Shown here one piece after another: positions 8,839 to 18,269 of a stretch of DNA of 64,000 nucleotides. The first letter of the stretch is position 1. Each line of letters opens with the position of its first letter. The notes beneath the pieces are model-generated. The model was given only the letters and a program-made list of their open reading frames with translations, made no database searches and was not told the origin of the DNA. The stretch covers positions 1 to 64,000 of the forward strand of contig JAXHUM010000110.1 of assembly GCA_034189325.1 (NCBI GenBank). The letters run 5' to 3'. Origin of the DNA: JAXHUM01 sp034189325. Lineage in GTDB: Bacteria > Desulfobacterota > DSM-4660 > Desulfatiglandales > Desulfatiglandaceae. The position numbers were made by a program, and so were the translations under genes.

Positions 8839-9984
8839 TTACCGTCTTGTTGTCTCAATAAACGTCTCAATACGCGTCCTGAATTGCCCTGTCTCGGCCG
8901 AATCATAATCGGTCTCTATTTTCAGCATCGGCACATCCGCTCCCTTCTTCAATATCTGAGGAAAGTAGTATGACTCAAGATCATAGGAATCACGATACAT
9001 CATCTGATACCAGATAACCCCGTCCACCTTGAACTCCTTAGAAAGGTCCACCAAATAATCCAGTCTCTCCCGGCCCGGTCTGAAGAATGCCGTGCATACC
9101 TGGTTCGTAAAATAGCTCTCCGCCAAACTCCTCATAAGGTCCCCGTTCGCAGGAACATCCACTTCATAAGGCCTCAATCCCTCTGCAAATTCCTCGGTTA
9201 CCACTGTCCCGCCTGCCTCCTCGATAAGCCTGAAAATGGTGTAGTCTCCCAGCGCCAGGGTAGAGCCTGTGAACAGAATTCTCTGACCTCCAGGAGCAGA
9301 ATCCTGTTTCGTTTTCAACTCGGAGACAAGTTCCTCAAGAGCGTCAACCATAAAACGCTTGTCTGCAATGAAGGAAGAGTGATTCAACGTCACAAAATCC
9401 AAACTGCTTATGGGGACTGTTTCCGACTTCCTCATGACGTTGATCTCCCTGAATAGACGCCTCTCCCTGTTGCATAGATCTATGGCCTCCTTCAACGCCT
9501 CATCGGTAATCGTTGTGCCGGTCAAAACCTCCAGTTTCTCCTTGAACAGATTCAGGCCATCCAAATAATAGTTCAAGGCACGTTCCGTCTTGCGGTGGGG
9601 AACGCCAAACCGAAATATCTCCAAATCTGTATAGTACTCCCATCCATCGGCTATGGCCCTTGTATTGGTATCGGTGATTGGGGCGATGAGAATATCAATC
9701 ATCTGATAAACCGCCTCTTCACTGAGCATCTTGTACCCGATCTGTGCCCTGCAAAAGGTGTCGAGCCAGCGGGGATGATATGCCCCTGAAATCAACACCG
9801 CCTCATGATCTCCACCTCTAAAAATACTGACAGGCACAGGTGTAGCACCACAGGCCAGGATCAGCTCCTCCGGTAAATATTTGCCGGGAATATAACCTAT
9901 GATTTTCCGGCCCTCTCTCTTTTGCTCCTTCAAATCACTCACCCTGTTTCTCAAGTTGGATGAAATCTTCTCCATGGCGTTCAT
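8839..9984 (-). CDS. 2-hydroxyacyl-CoA dehydratase family, smaller subunit (HgdB/BcrC-like)
   Basis: A 381-residue protein. The start at 9984 is chosen because an AGGAGG-rich run (reverse of ccccctcct) lies just before it; an upstream in-frame Met at 10011 lacks such a site. The N-terminal GRKIIGYIPGKYLPEELILA followed by ACGATPVPV is the characteristic opening of HgdB/BcrC subunits, with the first cluster cysteine in the latter. Further cysteines occur in TFCRAQIG, LCNRE and QVCTAFFRPGRERLDY; the family core GVIWYQMMYRDSYDLES and the terminal PMLKIETDYD are also present. It is first of a three-gene minus-strand operon with the larger subunit and the FMN enzyme. It should form the [4Fe-4S]-containing dehydratase or reductase with its neighbour. 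Confidence 0.82.
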   Translation of the reverse strand: MNAMEKISSNLRNRVSDLKEQKREGRKIIGYIPGKYLPEELILACGATPVPVSIFRGGDHEAVLISGAYHPRWLDTFCRAQIGYKMLSEEAVYQMIDILIAPITDTNTRAIADGWEYYTDLEIFRFGVPHRKTERALNYYLDGLNLFKEKLEVLTGTTITDEALKEAIDLCNRERRLFREINVMRKSETVPISSLDFVTLNHSSFIADKRFMVDALEELVSELKTKQDSAPGGQRILFTGSTLALGDYTIFRLIEEAGGTVVTEEFAEGLRPYEVDVPANGDLMRSLAESYFTNQVCTAFFRPGRERLDYLVDLSKEFKVDGVIWYQMMYRDSYDLESYYFPQILKKGADVPMLKIETDYDSAETGQFRTRIETFIETTRR

Positions 9985-10723
9985 AGGCCCCCCTCCTTTT
10001 TCTCCATACATCTGTTCAACTCATGCAGATAAACCGAACCTGTCCAGGACCAAAAACCTGATCGAAGCGATGCGCCCTGTGGGCATCCCTGTTTTGCTGC
10101 CCTATTTTCGTTTTTGATCTCCTCAAAGGCCAAATGAGAGTCCTGCTGTTCAAGCAACCCCTCCCTGGAAGACCTGCCAATGTCGGGACTCCTTTGAATG
10201 GTCAATAGGCTTTTTCAGTATGGTTCTAGGAATAGGATGTTTCTGTCGTAAGAATAAATGCTTGATTAGAGATTGGCATTTTGACCCGAGCGAGCGTCGC
10301 AGGAGAGGCAAACATAGCGGGGAAAATAAATCAATCTGCCGAAAAAACTCGGGTAGAGTATGAAAGAGCTATGCTTTTCTAAGGATTGTTATCTACTGAG
10401 AAGACAAAAGTCAAGTGAATTGGCTAAAGGACGTCCGACATTTGCAGAGGGTGAAACACATCACACTCCATCCCTTGGCTTTGTGCAAAACGAACCTTGG
10501 CCTTTTTTTAACGAAGAGGATTGATTGGCTCTACAGACATATTAGCTTTCCTTAAACCTTCGTGCTATCAGTTTGTCACGGAGTCTTTTATCCGAACAAG
10601 TGGAGCTGTCTTTCTTCTTGTAAGTCTCAATCGGGGTTGTGTATTTCTCAAGGGATGAGGGGGGATTGGGGGTTTAGAAGAGGCAACTAAAGAAAGGGGT
10701 TCGTTATAAAAAAAGAAAATGTT
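9985..10723. other. Divergent intergenic region of about 740 bp
   Basis: Lies between the minus-strand dehydratase operon and the plus-strand small exported gene, so it should hold promoters for both. A 74-codon minus frame at 9981-10205 overlaps the dehydratase start and has no family features; it is not called. No riboswitch, repeat or clear operator was recognised. The TetR regulator encoded just downstream could bind here, but I see no obvious long palindrome. Confidence 0.35.
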
Positions 10724-10912
10724 GTGAGGAGAGTCCTGGTGTCAATCGTTACTATTGCGACTTTCAGCATTTTCCTGGTGGGTGGCGTTGCAGCCGGCGA
10801 ACATCCGAAGGGGGCGCACCCGAAAGGGGAGAGGACTCAGGGAGTTTCTCTCCCTAAATGGGAGGGAAAAGATATCTGCTTGACACCAATAGTCGACCGG
10901 TCTAATATTTAG
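10724..10912 (+). CDS. Small exported protein, possibly truncated
   Basis: A 62-codon frame starting at GTG. Residues 1-24 are a signal peptide (VLVSIVTIATFSIFLVGGVAAG), followed by a His/Pro/Lys-rich EHPKGAHPKGE segment. Longer exported proteins that begin with a similar His-Pro repeat exist in related bacteria, so this may be the broken 5' part of such a gene; the frame simply ends after TPIVDRSNI. It lies 28 bases before the TetR gene and may be its leader or target. Function unknown. Confidence 0.4.
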   Translation: MRRVLVSIVTIATFSIFLVGGVAAGEHPKGAHPKGERTQGVSLPKWEGKDICLTPIVDRSNI

Positions 10913-10940
10913 GTCCAGTGGGAAAGGAGTTCCCGGCCTT

Positions 10941-11522
10941 ATGAAAGAAGAGACCAAAAACAGGATCATTGAAGCCGCTTCTGAACTGATTCACCTAAAG
11001 GGTTTCAATCATACTGGCCTACAGGAGATACTTGCCAATGCAGGTGCTCCAAAGGGCTCATTTTACTATTATTTTAAAAACAAGGATGATTTGGGGCTCC
11101 ACGTGGTGGACTATTTTATCAGCTTTTTTTCCCTGCTGACAAAACCTATTCGTGAGGATAGTTCCCTTTCTCCCCTGGCTAAGATCAGAAAAATTCTCGA
11201 TCAGTTCATACCTTTCTTCGAGTCTAAAGGCTTCGGGTATGGGTGCCCCATTGGGAATCTTGCTCAAGAAATGGGAGACTTGAATCCCGCCTTTCGTCCA
11301 AAACTCAAAGAGGCCATGGATCTCATGGCGGATATCTATGCGAAGCTCCTTGAAGAGGCTCAGGCCGCAGGAGAGATAGCAGACTCCCTTGATATCAGAG
11401 AAACCGCCTATTTCATTGTGTCAAGTTGGCATGGCGCCCTCACCCGAATGAAGATTGAAAAAGGCCCGGGACCCCTTGAGAATCATCGCTATTTCATTTT
11501 TAAACATATCCTGAACTCTTGA
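10941..11522 (+). CDS. TetR/AcrR family transcriptional regulator
   Basis: A 193-residue one-component regulator. Residues about 1-50 are the TetR helix-turn-helix, with the diagnostic FNHTGLQEILANAGAPKGSF and YYYFKNKDDL turn. The ligand-binding part contains GYGCPIGNLAQEMGD, a segment typical of the YxaF/LmrA-like TetR subgroup. It would repress genes for transport or detoxification until a small ligand binds. AGGAG lies 11 bases before the ATG. Candidate targets are the adjacent small exported gene or the divergent dehydratase operon; no operator was identified. Confidence 0.88.
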   Translation: MKEETKNRIIEAASELIHLKGFNHTGLQEILANAGAPKGSFYYYFKNKDDLGLHVVDYFISFFSLLTKPIREDSSLSPLAKIRKILDQFIPFFESKGFGYGCPIGNLAQEMGDLNPAFRPKLKEAMDLMADIYAKLLEEAQAAGEIADSLDIRETAYFIVSSWHGALTRMKIEKGPGPLENHRYFIFKHILNS

Positions 11523-11706
11523 TATCGAGAACGGTCATAAGAAGACTCTTGATTTCGTTGCATCAGACCTGTCCGACGAGATTCAGAAGCTTCGGAATAC
11601 CACATTTTGCCCCGTGTGTAAGGAAGCCAGGGAGTTTCCACCCTGTTTTATGTAATGGAGCCATGCTGTTTGTAATATGACTAAAAGAGAGGAGGTGAGT
11701 CTGTGA

Positions 11707-12036
11707 ATGCCATTCGATGAGGCTATTGAGAATCGTATTAAGAAGATTGTATCAAAATTAAAAAACTGTGAAGCCAGGAAGATGTTCGGAGGCCTCTGTT
11801 ATCTGTTGGACGGCCATATGTTCTGTGGCGTGTACAAAGATTATTTGATCCTTAGGATGGGAGAACCAACAAGTAAAGAGACTCTGAAGTCATCTTTTGC
11901 CCGGCCGTTTGATATTACAGGTAGGCCAATGAAGGGGTGGGTTATGTTGGGAAAGGAAGGGTTTAAGAGTGAGGATGAACTGAAAGACTGGTTGGAAAAG
12001 GCCGAGAAGTTTGTAAGAACCCTACCGCCCAAATGA
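11707..12036 (+). CDS. TfoX/Sxy N-terminal domain family protein
   Basis: A 109-residue protein with GAGGAGG upstream. It matches the TfoX N-terminal domain: ARKMFGGLCYLLDGHMFCGVY, then LILRMG, and a C-terminal GWVMLG...LKDWLEKAEKFV helix region. In Gammaproteobacteria the two-domain TfoX/Sxy acts in competence; stand-alone N-terminal-domain proteins like this are widespread and have no established role. It lacks the C-terminal domain. It sits alone between the TetR gene and a small membrane protein. Confidence 0.85.
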   Translation: MPFDEAIENRIKKIVSKLKNCEARKMFGGLCYLLDGHMFCGVYKDYLILRMGEPTSKETLKSSFARPFDITGRPMKGWVMLGKEGFKSEDELKDWLEKAEKFVRTLPPK

Positions 12037-12090
12037 TATATTTTATTCGGAAAATCAATAATCCGAGTTCACTCGAAAAGGAGGAAAGAA

Positions 12091-12477
12091 ATGAACTGGC
12101 ACATAAGTATCGCGGGCTTTATCGCTCTTTTCACGACGATCGGTCACTTTGCCATAGGTAACAAACAATTCCTAAGACCGATGCTGGAGACTTCATTTGA
12201 TCCTGTAGCAAAAAAGACCATGCATTGCGTCTTTCACTATGTGTCAGCCTATCTCATACTTTCCAGCGTAGCCCTTCTATTAATCGGCTTTAATGTATGG
12301 CCGAGTAATGGAACAAACACTTTGATCCTATTCATTGGCGTCAACTACCTAGTTTTTGCGGTCTGGCAGATTGTGCTTTCCACGACATCTGATATCCCGA
12401 GAGGGGTCTTCAAGTTGTTTCAGTGGATCTTTTTTGTCCTCATCGCCCTGTTCTCCTTTCTCGGGATATGTCCGTAA
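12091..12477 (+). CDS. Small integral membrane protein, four predicted helices
   Basis: A 128-residue hydrophobic protein with AAGGAGG seven bases before ATG. Four helices are visible: SIAGFIALFTTIGHFAIG, VSAYLILSSVALLLIGF, LILFIGVNYLVFAVWQIV and FQWIFFVLIALFSFLGI. Conserved-looking His residues sit in helix 1 (GHFAIG) and before helix 2 (HCVFHYVSAY). No function is recognised; similar small membrane proteins of this type are uncharacterised. It precedes the molybdoenzyme gene by 99 bases but there is no evidence that it is its membrane anchor. Confidence 0.7.
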   Translation: MNWHISIAGFIALFTTIGHFAIGNKQFLRPMLETSFDPVAKKTMHCVFHYVSAYLILSSVALLLIGFNVWPSNGTNTLILFIGVNYLVFAVWQIVLSTTSDIPRGVFKLFQWIFFVLIALFSFLGICP

Positions 12478-12576
12478 AGAGATTATTGCACATTGAATAG
12501 GACTGGGATGGAGTGGCCAACCAGACGAAGTCTGGAGTAGGCGATTTTTTGTGAATCGAACATCATACCAAACGGA

Positions 12577-14691
12577 ATGAATATGATGACGGATCTCACT
12601 ACCAAGAAAATACCCGTCTCATGCAACAAGGACTGCGGTGGGGGATGCCCGCTTCTGGCATATGTCAAGGATGGGCGTGTGATAAAAATTGTCAACAATC
12701 CTTTGGGAAACAGGCATATGTCCGGCTGTGTCAAGGGGTTTCAGATGACAAAGGTTCTCTACTCTGCGGAGAGGTTGAAGAAACCGCTTCTCCGCAAAGG
12801 TGCCAGGGGTTCCGGAGATTTTGAAGAGGTGCCATGGTCTGAGGCACTCGATATTGTCGCTGAAAAACTGAACTCCATAAAGGAAAAACATGGAAACCAG
12901 GCCATCCTTTCCCTGGGGGGATCTGGCGCGTGCCGCGGTGCCTTACACAATACGATAAGACTGCCCCTCAGGTTTTTGAACCTGTTTGGCGGACACACAA
13001 GTACCTATGGTTCTTACAGTGCAGGAGCCACGGAATTTACGACCCCGCATATGATTGGAAGGACATGGACAGGTATAGACCCCGCAACTCTCCTAAAGTC
13101 CAATATGATTATCCTTTGGGGAGCGAATATTGCTGATTGCAGATTCGGGTGTGAATTATATGGTTGGCTAGGTGAAGCGAGAAAAAAAGGGGTGGACGTT
13201 GTCGTAATCGACCCTCGAAGATCGGCAACGGTCAGTAAACTAGCCACCAAATGGATTCCGATTCGTCCCGGGACAGATTCCGCCATGATGATGGCTGTAC
13301 TATATGTGCTTGTCACTGAGGATTTAATAGACTCAACATTTATTGACACATACAGCGTCGGTTTTGATGAGTTAAAGAGATATGTGCTTGGGTCTGGAGA
13401 TGATGGGCAAGAAGCCAAAACCCCGCTCTGGGCAGAAGATATTTGTGGCACGCCTGCTTCGTTGATTGTCGAATTTGCAAGACAGTACGGAAGAGCAAAG
13501 CCTTCGGCCCTTATTCCCGGTCTTTCAATCCAGAGAACCATTGGCGGAGAGGAGGCTGTTCGCCTGTCCATTGTCCTGCAGGTGGCAACGGGAAACTTGG
13601 GTAAGATGGGCGGTTCTTCGGGGGGGCTCACCTGGGACAGTCTTCCTCGCCCAAGGATGAAGGCGATAAAAATCCCTCCCAATCCTATTGTTGAAAGGGC
13701 TCCAACCTACCTTTGGCCCGACATGGTATTAAATGGGACAGCAGGAGGATATCCCTGTAACATTAAGGCGATTTATAATGTTGGTGGAAATTACATTGTG
13801 CAGGGTAGCGATGTCCGTAAGAGTATCAGGGCCTTTGAATCAGTAGAGTTCTCCGTATGTCACGATTACTTCCTAACGCCGACTGCTGCATATTGCGATG
13901 TTGTGTTGCCTGTAACAACCTTTCTTGAGAGGGGGGACATTGTATTCTCAGGTGGCAATTATCTCCTTTTCTCCAACCAGGTATCTCAACCATTGCCTGA
14001 ATCGAAAAACGACTATGATATCTTCTCAGATCTGGCTTGTCGATTGGGATTTGGCGAAGCGTTCACTGAAGGGAAGAATGAAGAGGACTGGTTAAGAGAG
14101 TTTATTGCTTCTTCTGAGATCACCGATCCTGATGAGTTTAAAAGGACCGGGATTTATTATGGAAAAGACCAGTTGAGAGTGGGCCTTTCTGATTTTATTG
14201 AAGATCCCGAAACCAATCCTTTATCGACTCCCTCCGGAAAAATCGAGATCTCTTCCAAATCCTTTGGCATGACAGGCTTTTCACCTATCCCAGAGGTTCG
14301 AATACTGGAGCCGACCAGGGATTATCCTCTCAGGCTCATAAGTCCCAAATCAAGATTTCGGATCCATTCTCAATTCAGCAATATTCCGTTAGCCGGAAAA
14401 AGAGAGAGACATGACCTGTGGATCAATCCTGTAGATGCAAAGAAACGGGGGATAATCAATGGTCAGACTATCTTAGTCAACAGTCCCGAGGGGAGAGTGA
14501 AAATCAAAGCCCGTGTGACAGGGGAGATCCTGCAGGGTGTGGTCTGTCTTTTAGAAGGTTTGTGGCCTTGCTTTAACTCTCACGGTGTGGAAACATCAGG
14601 ATCCGTAAATGTGCTGACATCCACAGAACCGACTGAGCCGAGCAGAGCATCAAGGACGCACTCTGTCCTGGTGGAAGTCACTGGATTGTAG
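12577..14691 (+). CDS. DmsA-like molybdopterin oxidoreductase, cytoplasmic and without partner subunits
   Basis: A 704-residue catalytic subunit of the DMSO reductase superfamily. An N-terminal [4Fe-4S] motif has C16, C20, C24 and C51 (CxxxCxxxC...C, the DmsA spacing). YGSYSAG at 144-150 aligns with the DmsA YGDYS motif, so S148 is the likely molybdenum ligand. VVVIDPRRSATV and IRPGTDSAMM are the cofactor-binding core, and the C-terminal molybdopterin-dinucleotide domain (SRFRIHSQFSNIP) is intact. There is no Tat signal, so it is probably cytoplasmic, and no FeS or membrane-anchor subunit follows. It is shorter than DmsA. Substrate unknown: an S- or N-oxide, or a hydroxylation reaction, would fit the family. 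Confidence 0.88.
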   Translation: MNMMTDLTTKKIPVSCNKDCGGGCPLLAYVKDGRVIKIVNNPLGNRHMSGCVKGFQMTKVLYSAERLKKPLLRKGARGSGDFEEVPWSEALDIVAEKLNSIKEKHGNQAILSLGGSGACRGALHNTIRLPLRFLNLFGGHTSTYGSYSAGATEFTTPHMIGRTWTGIDPATLLKSNMIILWGANIADCRFGCELYGWLGEARKKGVDVVVIDPRRSATVSKLATKWIPIRPGTDSAMMMAVLYVLVTEDLIDSTFIDTYSVGFDELKRYVLGSGDDGQEAKTPLWAEDICGTPASLIVEFARQYGRAKPSALIPGLSIQRTIGGEEAVRLSIVLQVATGNLGKMGGSSGGLTWDSLPRPRMKAIKIPPNPIVERAPTYLWPDMVLNGTAGGYPCNIKAIYNVGGNYIVQGSDVRKSIRAFESVEFSVCHDYFLTPTAAYCDVVLPVTTFLERGDIVFSGGNYLLFSNQVSQPLPESKNDYDIFSDLACRLGFGEAFTEGKNEEDWLREFIASSEITDPDEFKRTGIYYGKDQLRVGLSDFIEDPETNPLSTPSGKIEISSKSFGMTGFSPIPEVRILEPTRDYPLRLISPKSRFRIHSQFSNIPLAGKRERHDLWINPVDAKKRGIINGQTILVNSPEGRVKIKARVTGEILQGVVCLLEGLWPCFNSHGVETSGSVNVLTSTEPTEPSRASRTHSVLVEVTGL

Positions 14692-14804
14692 TCTGCCATG
14701 AACGATAGCCTCGAAAAGACTGATTCTAAGGCTCCCCATTTATGTGTAAGGACCATGGCCGCTGCGGTGTGTAGGAGTTAAGGGCTTCGGCTACCCCATA
14801 ACGT

Positions 14805-15653
14805 TCAATTGAGGAGGAGGCTGATATCCTCCACGTCCTCTGAAGAAAGCTCAAAATCAAAGATGTCGAGGTCCTCTCTCATATGGTGCTCGGAAGTCGT
14901 CCCGGTCAGAGGTGCTATACCTGTTTGAATAAGATACCGAAAAAATATTTGCGGGGCTGTCTTGTTGTGTTTGGCCCTGATAGCTTGGACAGTATTGCTC
15001 ACAAGGATATGGGGGTTGGCCGTCAGGGTCCAGAAACTCTGGTATATGACTGAATGATCAGAGCACCAGCGGCGCAATTCTTTGTCATACCCTGTCTCCC
15101 GATAAAAGCGGTTTTGGACAATAGCAGGTTTGACCTCTGCATCGGCGTGGAGCGATTGAAGAATTTCCGTATCATAACAATTGCTGATGCCCAGGTGTTG
15201 GGCTCCGCCTGCTTTCTGAATTCCCTCCATGCTGTTCCATACTTTCATCAAAACAGAATGAGGGGCGAGCGGTGAGTGCAGTATGAGCGCATCGACGTAT
15301 TCGGTTTGCAGGTTCTTTTTCGACGTCTCAAAAGACTGGGCCGCCTGCAACTCAATAGGTGCCTCCCTATCGTAGGGAACGTGGCTTGGATCCTGACCGG
15401 CGAGTGGAGTAAATTTGGTCTGAACGAAGAGGGAACTACGTTTGACACCCTGCTCTTCGAGTCTCTTGAGCCCTGCCCCTACGAGAGCTTCGTCATAGTG
15501 CTTTGGTTGACAAGCCGTATCAATCCCCCTGAATCCCGCTTCAACCGCTTTGACAACGAGATCTGCCGTACGCTCCTTTTTCCAGGCCGTACCATAGATA
15601 ATAGGTGGCATTCTCAGGCCTGACGAGGTCGTTAACCATTTCTCCTTAGGCAT
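14805..15653 (-). CDS. Aldo/keto reductase
   Basis: A 282-residue (alpha/beta)8 NAD(P)H-dependent reductase. The catalytic tetrad is visible as D45 (GIDTA), Y53 (KHYDEALVG), K80 (VQTKF) and H126 (LILHSPL). It opens with the usual GLRMPPIIYGTAW. The region around GISNCYD and the C-terminal LTGTTSEHHMREDLDIF binds the dinucleotide. It reduces aldehydes or ketones; the substrate is not predictable. It faces the convergent molybdoenzyme gene, with 113 bases between the two stops, and has an AAGGGA-like ribosome site. Confidence 0.9.
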   Translation of the reverse strand: MPKEKWLTTSSGLRMPPIIYGTAWKKERTADLVVKAVEAGFRGIDTACQPKHYDEALVGAGLKRLEEQGVKRSSLFVQTKFTPLAGQDPSHVPYDREAPIELQAAQSFETSKKNLQTEYVDALILHSPLAPHSVLMKVWNSMEGIQKAGGAQHLGISNCYDTEILQSLHADAEVKPAIVQNRFYRETGYDKELRRWCSDHSVIYQSFWTLTANPHILVSNTVQAIRAKHNKTAPQIFFRYLIQTGIAPLTGTTSEHHMREDLDIFDFELSSEDVEDISLLLN

Positions 15654-15760
15654 TGTGAAGTCCCTTCAAATGAATGTCATGGCAGACCGGAGGCGGTCGT
15701 GCCTATTCGAAATACTATCGAACCGATTGTGGGCAATCCACAAAGGGTCGATGATCCATC

Positions 15761-16003
15761 CTATCCGATGATCAGCAGGGCTATCCAGGGGACAACATTG
15801 AAAACTAAGAAAACAACGTTGAACAGGCCGAGAAACGAGTAAATGATCACATGAAAGGTGTCTTCGGAAATAGGAAAGAACTTGCTCTGCGTTCGATACA
15901 CAAGCTTCGGTGCGAAAAGGCAGAATCCCGTCCATAGAATCAACATCCCTCCGTTGATGATGGTGCACCACATAAAGAAGGCGGTAAGAGTCGGGATGCC
16001 CAT
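15761..16003 (-). CDS. Small membrane protein, DUF6868-like
   Basis: The start at 16003 (MGIPTLTAFF) is preferred because AGGAGAG lies just upstream. The 80-residue product has two hydrophobic helices (TLTAFFMWCTIINGGMLILW and a C-terminal FLGLFNVVFLVFNVVPWIAL) separated by a short polar loop. The opening LTAFFMWCTIINGG resembles the small DUF6868 membrane family, recalled rather than searched. Function unknown. It is divergent from amt, with about 390 bases between. Confidence 0.6.
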   Translation of the reverse strand: MGIPTLTAFFMWCTIINGGMLILWTGFCLFAPKLVYRTQSKFFPISEDTFHVIIYSFLGLFNVVFLVFNVVPWIALLIIG

Positions 16004-16394
16004 GATCTCTCTCCTATGTCGCCCCGTTTCTAAAGGATTCACAAAAGGACAATATCAATTAATTGTTCAGGGTAAGCAAAGAGTGCCTTGAAGTGATTTA
16101 AACAGATTTTTCCTGCCTTGGCAACTGATCAGGATCGATTGATCGTTTAAAATGGGTGTATTGCAATGAGAAATAAGAAATGACAAAAATGGATGAAAAT
16201 AGTGATAAACAACAAAAATGTAATACAATCAAGACGCCAGGTGCGATGGAAGAGAAGCGTAACTAAATGATAATACGGGTGAAAGATCGCTCTATCCGAT
16301 TGGCACGTCTGTTGCTTTGTAAAGGGGAAAACGCTTTTTTGTAAAATAATATAAACCTTTGCTGTGTACAATTAAAGATAAGGAGGTCAACATA
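16004..16394. other. Divergent intergenic region upstream of amt
   Basis: AT-rich spacer between the small membrane protein and amt. It contains the sigma-54 promoter listed separately. Upstream of that promoter I could not identify a clear NtrC palindrome. Confidence 0.5.
16301..16316 (+). promoter_or_regulatory. Sigma-54 (RpoN) promoter of the amt-glnK operon
   Basis: TGGCAC at 16301-16306 and TTGCT at 16312-16316 are separated by five bases. This matches the -24/-12 sigma-54 consensus exactly, 79 bases before the amt start. Nitrogen-regulated amt-PII operons are commonly RpoN/NtrC dependent, so expression under nitrogen limitation is expected. Confidence 0.85.
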
Positions 16395-18082
<1,688 letters not shown>

Positions 18083-18206
18083 TTCGTCGTATGTCGGTCG
18101 GTTCCCCTTGGTCTCTGAAGGCAATGCATGTGATGTCTGTAACTCTATCAGCTCAATTGCATAACAATCTCAAACAAGAAGTCTTAAAAAGGGCCTAAAA
18201 AGGAAA

Positions 18207-18269
18207 GACTCTATAAAATAGAAGCGAGCAGATCGCCTTATACTCCCGACTGCTCGCCCCTATAGAGTC
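18207..18269. terminator. Two-tier hairpin between convergent genes
   Basis: gactctata (18207-18215) pairs perfectly with tatagagtc (18261-18269), and inside it gcgagcag (18224-18231) pairs perfectly with ctgctcgc (18250-18257). It lies between glnK and the convergent WxxGxW gene and overlaps that gene's stop codon. A bidirectional transcription stop is the likely role, although there is no clean poly-T tail. Confidence 0.55.

Noticed and set aside
10012..10720. Possible riboswitch before the dehydratase operon
   Set aside because: No conserved riboswitch core could be matched by eye.
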